A DNA stretch of 64,000 bases from Flexivirga oryzae (GTDB taxonomy: Bacteria > Actinomycetota > Actinomycetes > Actinomycetales > Dermatophilaceae), in the NCBI RefSeq assembly GCF_014190805.1, contig NZ_JACHVQ010000001.1, forward strand, positions 1,302,001 to 1,366,000. The letters run 5' to 3'. Within the stretch, counting starts at the first letter, position 1. Each line of letters begins with the position of its first letter. Position numbers and translations under genes: made by a program. Positions 56,388 through 64,000 of the stretch are shown here, piece after piece. Below the pieces are notes generated by a model. That model was not told the DNA's origin and made no database searches. It worked only from the letters and a program-made list of their open reading frames with translations.

Positions 56388-58082
56388 GTGTTGCGCGAAC
56401 TGCGGATCCAGGGCCTGGGCGTCATCGACGACGCCCTGCTCGAGTTGTCGCCCGGCCTCAACGTCGTCACCGGCGAGACCGGGGCCGGCAAGACGATGGT
56501 CGTGCAGGGCCTGGGGCTGCTGCTCGGTGGGCGCAGCGACGCGGGGCTGGTGCGCGGCGGCGCCGACAAGGCGTATGTCGAAGGCATCGTCGAGTTGCCG
56601 GCGGACCATGCCGCCGTCACGCGTGCCCAGGAGGCCGGAGCCGACGTCGACGACGAGCTGATCCTCGCCAGGACCGTCTCCGGCCACGGCCGGTCCCGGG
56701 CGCACGTCGGCGGCCGCAGCGCGCCGGTGGGGGTGCTGTCCGAGCTGGGGGAGCTGCTGGTCGCGGTCCACGGCCAGGCGGACCAGTGGCGGCTGCAACG
56801 ACCCGAACAGCACCGGGTGATGCTCGACGACTTCGGCGGGCAACCTGTCGCGAAGGCGCTCACGGCCTACCGGGCGCTGCACCAGCAGTGGCACGCGACC
56901 CGCGAGGAACTGCACGACCTGACCACCCGGGCACGGGACCGGGCACAGCGGCTGGACCTGTTGACCGCGGCGCTGGAGGACATCGAGCGCGTCGCCCCCG
57001 TGCCGGGGGAGGATCTCGAGCTGGCCGCGGAGTCGGACCGGCTGACCCACGCGGACGCCCTGCGCGACGGCGCCGGCACCGCACACGATGCACTGGCCGG
57101 CAGCGAGGCCGCCGACGACGCACCCCACGTCATCGCGCTCGTCGCCCGGGCACGGCAGGCGCTGGCCGGCTCCGTGGACCACGACGCAGCGCTCGCCGGG
57201 TTCGACGACAGGTTGCGCGAACTCGGTGTGCTGGCCGCGGACCTCGCGGGAGACCTCGCGTCATACCTGGCGGATCTCGAGGTGGACCCCGCCCGGCTGG
57301 AACAGGTACAGCTGCGGCGCGCCGAGCTGACCGCCCTGCTGCGCAAGTACGGCGAGAGCATCGACGAGGTCCTGGTCTGGAGCAAGAGCGCCGCGGCGGA
57401 GGCGGCGGAGCTCGCCGGCACCGACGACCGGATCGAGACCCTGCATGCCGCGCTCGCGGAGCTGGAGCCCAGGCTCGACAAGGCGGCGTCCGAGCTGACC
57501 AAGGCCCGCACCAGGGCGGCCCGGAAACTGGAGAAGGCCGTCACCGCCGAGCTCGCGCATCTCGCCATGGGGTCGGCGAAGCTGACCGTCCAGGTGGCCA
57601 CCGATCCGCAGCACCGCGGACCGCACGGCGCCGATGACGTGGAGATCCTGCTGGCCGCCAACGCCGGGTCCGCGCCGCGCAGCGTCGCCAAGGCGGCGTC
57701 GGGCGGTGAGCTGTCGCGGGTGATGCTCGCCCTCGAGGTGGTCACCGCCAGTGGCACGGTCCCGACCTTCGTGTTCGACGAGGTCGACGCCGGGGTCGGC
57801 GGTGCAGCCGCACTCGACATCGGGGCGCGACTGGCCAGACTGGCGAAAGGCGCCCAGGTCATCGTCGTGACCCACCTGGCACAGGTGGCGGCATACGCCG
57901 ACCGGCACCTGGTGGTGCGCAAGTCCAGCGACGACCACGTGACCGCCAGCGACGTGACCGTCGTCGACGGTGCCGACCGGCTCGCCGAACTCGCCCGGAT
58001 GCTCGGCGGGGTCAGCGACAGTGCGTCCGCACGCGAACACGCCCAGGAACTGCTGGACGGTGCGAGCGGCAGCCGCGACTGA
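56388..58082 (+). CDS. recN: DNA repair protein RecN
   Basis: SMC-like ATPase of double-strand break repair, 564 residues. Walker A GETGAGKT near 30, coiled-coil arms in between (about 150-350), the ABC signature ASGGELSRVMLALE, Walker B TFVFDEVDAGVGG and VVTHLAQVAAYAD. Starts with GTG at 56388 (LRELRIQGLGVID follows); GTG 56370 is an alternative. No SOS box is visible in front, so it is probably expressed with nadK. Confidence 0.95.
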   Translation: MLRELRIQGLGVIDDALLELSPGLNVVTGETGAGKTMVVQGLGLLLGGRSDAGLVRGGADKAYVEGIVELPADHAAVTRAQEAGADVDDELILARTVSGHGRSRAHVGGRSAPVGVLSELGELLVAVHGQADQWRLQRPEQHRVMLDDFGGQPVAKALTAYRALHQQWHATREELHDLTTRARDRAQRLDLLTAALEDIERVAPVPGEDLELAAESDRLTHADALRDGAGTAHDALAGSEAADDAPHVIALVARARQALAGSVDHDAALAGFDDRLRELGVLAADLAGDLASYLADLEVDPARLEQVQLRRAELTALLRKYGESIDEVLVWSKSAAAEAAELAGTDDRIETLHAALAELEPRLDKAASELTKARTRAARKLEKAVTAELAHLAMGSAKLTVQVATDPQHRGPHGADDVEILLAANAGSAPRSVAKAASGGELSRVMLALEVVTASGTVPTFVFDEVDAGVGGAAALDIGARLARLAKGAQVIVVTHLAQVAAYADRHLVVRKSSDDHVTASDVTVVDGADRLAELARMLGGVSDSASAREHAQELLDGASGSRD

Positions 58083-58181
58083 GCGTCCGGACCGGCGCAA
58101 CACGCCGCGATCGATCCTGGTCTCGCGCGAGACACGAGTCAGGACAACGGTTTTCGACGAGCTCGCACAGATATGAGCGCG

Positions 58182-58211
58182 CGGCCGTCGGTGGTGACGG
58201 CCGAACCCTTT
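58182..58211 (+). terminator. Hairpin after recN
   Basis: CGGCCGTC (58182-58189) pairs with GACGGCCG (58196-58203), 6-base loop, followed by AACCCTTTT. It is a plausible rho-independent terminator 100 bases after recN. Confidence 0.65.
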
Positions 58212-58233
58212 TCATGACGTAGACTGGGAGCCC

Positions 58234-59919
<1,686 letters not shown>

Positions 59920-59937
59920 TTTTCGCGAAAGGGCAGC

Positions 59938-60597
59938 ATGAGCTCCGGGCATGATCGGTTGTCGACCCCGCTGACCGACCGGGTCGAGCCGCAAGAGGTG
60001 ACATCCTCCGAGCTGGTCTACCACGGCCGGGTCTGGGACGTGATGTCGGAGAGAGTGCACCTCGGCGCGGGCGGCGAGGTCACGCGCGACTTCGTGCGTC
60101 ATACCGGGGCCGTCGCGGTGGTGGCGCTGCGTGGTGATCCGGGCGCGGAGGAACTGCTGTTCATCCAGCAGTACCGCCACCCGGTGGGCACCTTCGACTG
60201 GGAGGTTCCGGCAGGACTGCTCGACAAGCCGGGTGAGGACCCGCGCGATGCCGCGGCACGTGAGCTGCGTGAGGAGGCGGACCTGGACGCGCGCACGTGG
60301 CACGTGCTGGTCGACCTGTTCACCTCTCCGGGTGCCTTGTCGGAGAACCTGCGTGTCTTCCTCGCCCGTGACGTGCACCCGGCCGTCGCCGAAGGTTTCG
60401 TGCGGGAGGGCGAAGAGCTCGGTATGCCGACCGGCTGGGTGTCACTGCCGGCTGCCATCGAGGCGATCATGGCCGGACGGGTGCACAACGGCATCGCCGT
60501 CTCCGCGGTGCTCGCCACCGAGATCGCGCGTCAGGGCGACTGGGCGGCACTGCGTCCGGCGGACGCTCCGTGGCCGGCGCATCCGGCATACCGATGA
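59938..60597 (+). CDS. Nudix hydrolase (ADP-ribose pyrophosphatase type)
   Basis: A 219-residue protein with the Nudix box around GLLDKPGEDPRDAAARELRE (Gly...Glu...REL-REE-A-D-L) and upstream QQYRHPVGTFDWEVPAG, which is typical of ADP-sugar pyrophosphatases. The mycobacterial gene in this position (after pyrG) is an ADP-ribose pyrophosphatase. It starts 18 bases after pyrG and its stop overlaps the next ATG. Confidence 0.92.
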   Translation: MSSGHDRLSTPLTDRVEPQEVTSSELVYHGRVWDVMSERVHLGAGGEVTRDFVRHTGAVAVVALRGDPGAEELLFIQQYRHPVGTFDWEVPAGLLDKPGEDPRDAAARELREEADLDARTWHVLVDLFTSPGALSENLRVFLARDVHPAVAEGFVREGEELGMPTGWVSLPAAIEAIMAGRVHNGIAVSAVLATEIARQGDWAALRPADAPWPAHPAYR

Positions 60598-61757
60598 GCG
60601 TCGCCAGGCAGCCGTCGCGGCGCAGCGCGGTCGAGCCGTTCCACGTCATGGAGGTCGTGCGCGCGGCGGCGGCGCGACAGCGCAGCCACGGCGACATGAT
60701 CCTGCTGTGCGTCGGTCAACCGTCGACACCCGCGCCGCGGCCGGTGCTGGACGCGGTGCATTCGGTGCTGGAGACCGACGCGCTCGGTTACACCGAGGGC
60801 GACGGCATCCCTGCGCTGCGGGAAGCGATCGCCGCACACTACGCGCGCGTCTACGACGTGCCGGTCGGTGTCGAGGAGGTCCTGGTCAGCACCGGATCGT
60901 CCGGTGGCTTCAGCACGCTCCTGCTGGCGGCCTTCGACACCGCTGACCGGGTTGCGATGGCTCGGCCGGGCTACCCGGCATACCGGAACACGTTGCGTGC
61001 GTTGGGACTTCAACCGGTAGAGATCGACGTGGACGCCGATACGCGCTTCCAGCTGACGGTCGACCAGCTCGACCGCGAGCACGCGGTGGCGCCGCTGGCC
61101 GGCGTGATCGTCGCCAGCCCCGCAAACCCGACGGGCACCATCATCGGTGCCGAGGAACTCGCCGACATCGCCGCGTGGTGCGGGACCCACGGCGTCCTGC
61201 TGCTCTCGGACGAGATCTACCACGGCATCTCGTACGGCGCGTCGGCGCAGACCGCACGTGTGTTCTCGACCGAGGCAGTGGTGCTCGGTTCGTTGAGCAA
61301 GTTCTGGTCGATGACCGGCTGGCGGGTCGGCTGGAACCTCCTGCCGCCGGCGTTGCGCCGACCGGTGGACGTGCTGCAGAGCAACCTGGCGATCTGTGCC
61401 CCGGCGGTGTCGCAACACGCTGCGGTTGCGGCGTTCTCGCCGGAAGCGACCGCCGAGCTACAGCGGCACGTGGAACGGTATGCCGTCAACCGCGACCTGC
61501 TGCTGCGCCGGCTGCCCGAGCTCGGCATACATTCCTTCGCGCCACCGGACGGGGCGTTCTACGCCTACTGCGACGTGTCGCACCTGACCGACGACAGCAC
61601 CCGCTGGTGCGCGGAGGTGCTCGACCGGACCGGGGTCGCGATCGCGCCGGGCATCGACTTCGACCCGGTGCACGGCAACCGGTTCGTCCGGCTGAGCTTC
61701 TGCGGGGCAACGGACGCGCTCGACGAGGCGCTCGACCGCCTCGTCGCGATCATCTGA
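60594..61757 (+). CDS. PLP-dependent class I/II aminotransferase
   Basis: A 387-residue fold-type I enzyme: N-terminal ILLCVGQPSTPAPRPV, GYTEGDGIPALREAIAAHY, the substrate/PLP segment ASPANPTGTII, DEIYHGISYG, and the Schiff-base Lys in SLSKFWSMTGWRVGW. The Arg binding the substrate carboxylate is in RFVRLSFCG. The exact amino acid is unknown. The ATG overlaps the Nudix stop. In mycobacteria xerD occupies this place. An in-frame Gly/Ser/His/Asp repeat follows the TGA (see findings). Confidence 0.92.
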   Translation: MSVARQPSRRSAVEPFHVMEVVRAAAARQRSHGDMILLCVGQPSTPAPRPVLDAVHSVLETDALGYTEGDGIPALREAIAAHYARVYDVPVGVEEVLVSTGSSGGFSTLLLAAFDTADRVAMARPGYPAYRNTLRALGLQPVEIDVDADTRFQLTVDQLDREHAVAPLAGVIVASPANPTGTIIGAEELADIAAWCGTHGVLLLSDEIYHGISYGASAQTARVFSTEAVVLGSLSKFWSMTGWRVGWNLLPPALRRPVDVLQSNLAICAPAVSQHAAVAAFSPEATAELQRHVERYAVNRDLLLRRLPELGIHSFAPPDGAFYAYCDVSHLTDDSTRWCAEVLDRTGVAIAPGIDFDPVHGNRFVRLSFCGATDALDEALDRLVAII

Positions 61758-61802
61758 CGGCGGCGGCGGGGCAGCAGCAGCAGCGGCGGCGACAGCGGCC
61801 GC

Positions 61803-61865
61803 GGCCACGGCGACAGCGGCAGCGGCCACGGCGACAGCGGCAGCGGCCACGGCGACAGCGGCAGC
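61803..61865 (+). repeat. Three tandem 21-base repeats after the aminotransferase gene
   Basis: GGCCACGGCGACAGCGGCAGC occurs three times in direct tandem (61803, 61824, 61845), with partial copies on both sides (GGCGACAGCGGCC before, GGCGACAAGG after). The length is a multiple of three and the frame from the aminotransferase stop reads a repeated G-H-G-D-S-G-S. It is not a CRISPR array because there are no spacers. Confidence 0.9.
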
Positions 61866-61897
61866 GGCGACAAGGCCTGACCGCGCGCCCCGGCTCC

Positions 61898-61945
61898 CCC
61901 CACCGAGCTTGCCGGGCCGCTTCGCTTGGCCCACCGTGGGTGGGG
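61898..61945 (+). terminator. Hairpin after the aminotransferase gene
   Basis: CCCCACC (61898-61904) pairs with GGTGGGG (61939-61945), and inside it GGGCC (61914-61918) pairs with GGCCC (61928-61932). Followed by AAGATTTCT. Probably ends the pyrG-Nudix-aminotransferase unit. Confidence 0.55.
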
Positions 61946-62036
61946 AAGATTTCTGGTGGTGGTGGCTGGCTGTTCGTGGGCTGTTGGCGGGACACTGGTG
62001 GAGTGTGTTGCGGTTAGACGCCGTTCCTCTCTAGCG

Positions 62037-62198
62037 CCATGGTGAGCCTGGCACCGAGCATGGTGGCGGAGGGCTCCACGGGAACCGTGGATTGTTGCTA
62101 CGAGCACGCGTTACAGACTTCATTTCTTTCCTGCCCTCCCCGCAACACGCACCCGACCCCGGTCCTGGGGCCGGGCCGGCGGCGGTCTGAAGGAGGCC
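62037..62198 (+). ncRNA. Candidate bridge RNA of the IS110 element
   Basis: The leader can fold into consecutive elements. A 5' hairpin (CCATG 62037-62041 with CATGG 62059-62063, inner GGTG/CACC). A stem GCGGAGGGC (62066-62074) with GCCCTCCCCGC (62133-62143). That stem encloses the small hairpin CCACGG-GAA-CCGTGG (62076-62090) and a 42-base open loop (62091-62132). Then comes a hairpin CCCC/GGGG (62157-62170) in a GC-rich segment. IS110-group elements are known to encode a guide RNA with internal loops here. The loop contains CGTTACAGA (62109-62117), identical to the right end of the element (63470-63478). This is a prediction from sequence only. Confidence 0.5.
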
Positions 62199-62201
62199 GT
62201 G

Positions 62202-63437
62202 ATGGAAGTAGTACACGCCCGGTGTGCCGGGATCGATATCGCAAAAAAGGGCGCGAAAGTCTGTGTCCGGGTACAAGGCACTCGCCGCCGCAAGACCGGG
62301 TATGAGGTCACGGACTGGGGTTCGATGACTGATGACATCCTCGGGTTACGCCAGTACTTGATCGATCAGCAGGTGACCGGGGTGTTGATGGAATCGACCA
62401 GTGACTACTGGAAACCGTTCTACTACCTGCTCGAGGACGCCGGGTTCGAACTGATCTTGGCCAATGCCCGGCACGTGAAGAACATCCCCGGCCGCAAGAG
62501 CGACGTCAATGACGCGACCTGGCTGTCGGACTTGTGCGCACACCGGCTGGTGCGATCCAGCTTCGTGCCGCCGGCACCGATCCGGGCGTTGCGGGATCTG
62601 ACCCGTTCCCGGGAGGTGATCACCCACGAACGGACCCGCAAGATCGCCCGGCTGGAAAAGCAGTTGGAGGACGCCGGGATCAAACTGTCCTCGGTGGCCT
62701 CCAACCTGAGCGGGGTGTCCTGTCACGACATGCTGACCGCGATGGTCGCCGGGCAACGCGACCCGATCGCCCTGTCGGAGTTGGCCCGCGGCAGCATGCG
62801 CAACAAGCGCCCGGACCTGCAACGAGCCCTGACCGGCCGGTTCACTGAGCATCACGCGTTCTTGGTGCGGATGTCCCTGGAACGCATCGCCCAGGACGAC
62901 GCAGCGATCGCCGCGTTGACCCAGCGGATCGAGGCACAGATCGAACCCTTTCGCTCCTTCCGGGACTTGATCTGCGCGATCCCGGGAATCAGTACCACCG
63001 TCGCGGACGTGATCATCGCCGAGACCGGCGCGGACATGAGCGTGTTTCCCACCGCCGGGCACCTGGCCGCGTGGGCCGGGGTCGCGCCCGGGCAAAACGA
63101 GTCCGCCGGACGCACGGGATCGACCACGGCCCGTCCCGGGGACTCCCACCTCAAAGGCGCCCTGGGCATCGCGGCCATGTCGGTTTCCCGCACCAGAAAC
63201 ACGCGCCTGGGCGCCCGGTATCACCGCATCGCTGCCCGCCGCGGCAAACTCAAAGCCATCGTCGCGATCGAACGCACCCTGCTGTCCATCGTTTGGGCCA
63301 TGGGCCACACCGGCCAGCCCTACCAGGAACCCGGCGCTGACTACTACACCCGGCTACGCCCGGACCGCACGAAAACACGTGCCCTGAAAATGCTCCGCGA
63401 CCTCGGCTACACCGTCACCCTCACACCCGCAGCCTGA
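62202..63437 (+). CDS. IS110-family transposase (RuvC-like DEDD plus Tnp domain)
   Basis: A 411-residue recombinase that in this family works with a bridge RNA. The N-terminal RuvC-like domain shows the acidic residues in GIDIAKKG (first Asp), LMESTSDYW (Glu) and GRKSDVNDATWLSDL (D-x-x-D). After a coiled coil (about 150-180) comes the C-terminal Tnp domain: IPGISTTVADVIIAETG, HLAAWAGVAPGQNESAGR with the presumed catalytic Ser in N-E-S-A-G, and LGIAAMSVSRTRNT. All key residues are intact, so it may be active. AGGAGG lies 5 bases before the ATG 62202; GTG 62199 is too close to it. Confidence 0.95.
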   Translation: MEVVHARCAGIDIAKKGAKVCVRVQGTRRRKTGYEVTDWGSMTDDILGLRQYLIDQQVTGVLMESTSDYWKPFYYLLEDAGFELILANARHVKNIPGRKSDVNDATWLSDLCAHRLVRSSFVPPAPIRALRDLTRSREVITHERTRKIARLEKQLEDAGIKLSSVASNLSGVSCHDMLTAMVAGQRDPIALSELARGSMRNKRPDLQRALTGRFTEHHAFLVRMSLERIAQDDAAIAALTQRIEAQIEPFRSFRDLICAIPGISTTVADVIIAETGADMSVFPTAGHLAAWAGVAPGQNESAGRTGSTTARPGDSHLKGALGIAAMSVSRTRNTRLGARYHRIAARRGKLKAIVAIERTLLSIVWAMGHTGQPYQEPGADYYTRLRPDRTKTRALKMLRDLGYTVTLTPAA

Positions 63438-63478
63438 CAACCCAGGACACAACGCCACGCACCTATCTTCGTTACAGA

Positions 63479-63576
63479 GGCTCACAAACGCACCGAGAGG
63501 CCCACACGAGCGGGTCTTCGAGCGTGCGCTGGCGCCGGTTTTCGTGTCCGCTCAGTGCGTTTGTGAGCCTGTCGGT
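63479..63576. repeat. Module cluster, site E, at the IS110 right end
   Basis: Perfect 15-bp outer arms GGCTCACAAACGCAC (63479-63493) and GTGCGTTTGTGAGCC (63555-63569). Modules: 63493-63508 (CCGAGAGGCCCACACG), inverted 63539-63555 (TTTTCGTGTCCGCTCAG, close to the module at 33018) and inverted 63560-63576 (TTTGTGAGCCTGTCGGT). It lies exactly between the IS right end and the next gene. Confidence 0.8.
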
Positions 63577-63580
63577 GAGA

Positions 63581-64000
63581 ATGGCGGGTATGCCGAAGAG
63601 CTTCGCGACGAGTGCGCCGGGCAGGGTCGTGCTGCTCAACGGACCCTCCAGCGCGGGCAAGTCCTCGCTGGCCCGGGCGTTCCTCGCGCGGCAGTCGACA
63701 CCGTGGCACTACCTGCCGGTCGACCTGGTCCACTCGATCCGGTCGCGTCCCGCGGCAATGGCGGATCTACCGACCGACGGGACGCGGTGGCAGGAGAGCT
63801 TCCGGCGCAGCCGTGCCGGCTATCACCGGATGCTCGCGGGCTTGGCGCAGGCGGGCAACGACGTCGTCGGTGACCACGTCTTGAGCGAGCCGTGGCGGAT
63901 CGCGGATCTGCTGCTGGCGCTGGACGGCATACCGACCTTGCTCGTGCACGTGACGGCTTCGCGCGCCGAGTTGGAACGTCGGGAGCGGGAGCGTGGTGAC
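63581..64000 (+). CDS. Chloramphenicol phosphotransferase-like protein, truncated by the window end
   Basis: An open frame from ATG 63581 (or ATG 63590) runs to base 64000 without a stop, 140 codons so far. The Walker A loop is LLNGPSSAGKSSLARAF, followed by PWHYLPVDLVHSIRS and a kinase-like VVGDHVLSEPWRIADLL, then LLVHVTASRAELERRERERGD at the edge. This matches the CPT-like/AAA small-molecule kinase family. Resistance to chloramphenicol is not implied; many members are uncharacterised. Confidence 0.8.
   Translation, partial: MAGMPKSFATSAPGRVVLLNGPSSAGKSSLARAFLARQSTPWHYLPVDLVHSIRSRPAAMADLPTDGTRWQESFRRSRAGYHRMLAGLAQAGNDVVGDHVLSEPWRIADLLLALDGIPTLLVHVTASRAELERRERERGD

Larger units (their letters stand above)
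62030..63478 (+). mobile_element. IS110-family insertion sequence
   Basis: One transposase gene with a non-coding 5' flank of at least 170 bases and a short 3' flank of about 40 bases, the usual IS110-group layout. There are no terminal inverted repeats, as expected. The right end is placed at 63478 because the chromosomal site E palindrome begins at 63479. The left end is not certain: the structured leader starts near 62030, but it could extend to about 61950. Confidence 0.75.

Noticed and set aside
61803..61865. CRISPR-like array
   Set aside because: Repeats are in direct contact without spacers and no cas genes are present.
61458..61934. Alanine-rich 158-codon ORF antisense to the aminotransferase end
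   Set aside because: It depends on the GC-rich tandem repeat and the complement of a good gene; no ribosome binding site.

Overview
The window is high-GC DNA with actinobacterial gene order: GTG and TTG starts, four-base stop/start overlaps, a bifunctional PriA in the his cluster, EfeUOB with a DtxR-type box, and an rrn operon without tRNAs in its spacer. Several blocks follow the order found around the his, arg and tlyA regions of Mycobacterium tuberculosis: hisB-hisH-priA; infC-rpmI-rplT-TrmH methyltransferase-pheS-pheT; argCJBDFR-H; mpg-tyrS; and TPR gene-HAD phosphatase-small gene-tlyA-nadK-recN-pyrG-Nudix. A member of Micrococcales, for example Dermacoccaceae or Intrasporangiaceae, fits best, but the genus cannot be fixed from reading alone.

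Layout. 1-3.5 kb: distal his operon (hisB, unknown gene, hisH, priA, SseB-like gene). 3.7-5.1 kb: dihydrolipoyl dehydrogenase on the minus strand. 5.1-10.8 kb: polyol/sugar uptake locus, with a SorC-type regulator divergent from a lipoprotein binding protein, two permeases and a mannitol-dehydrogenase-family enzyme, and no ATPase gene. 11-12.1 kb: protein with an endonuclease-like C-terminus. 12.2-16.4 kb: efeUOB iron uptake (minus strand) behind a DtxR/IdeR box. 16.4-21.9 kb: xylulokinase, a 57-residue small ORF, an MFS transporter, asparaginase and a YcaQ-type DNA glycosylase. 21.9-25.7 kb: CitA/DcuS-type two-component pair divergent from dctA. 25.7-33 kb: infC (apparent AUC start), rpmI, rplT, rRNA methyltransferase, PAS histidine kinase, pheST. 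33-40.4 kb: arginine cluster without argG, opening with an ARG box over a probably leaderless argC. 40.4-44.5 kb: GlxA-type regulator, isochorismatase-like hydrolase, small P-loop protein, 3-methyladenine glycosylase, tyrS. 44.6-50.4 kb: complete 16S-23S-5S operon. 50.5-61.8 kb: TPR protein, an SSB-like gene behind a perfect SOS box, HAD phosphatase, tlyA, nadK, recN, pyrG, Nudix hydrolase and aminotransferase. 61.9-63.5 kb: an IS110-family element with a structured leader that is a candidate bridge RNA. 63.6 kb to the end: a truncated chloramphenicol-phosphotransferase-like gene.

Two observations stand out. First, a roughly 17-bp module (near CCGACAGGCCCAGCAAA) recurs, mostly as inverted pairs, at five intergenic sites (A-E: 3532, 10905, 12131, 32952 and 63479), each at the end of a transcription unit. 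It looks like an undescribed REP-like family that may double as terminators. Second, the IS110 element carries the same 9-mer in the predicted loop of its leader and at its right end, exactly where the site E module palindrome starts, as a donor guide of a bridge RNA would.
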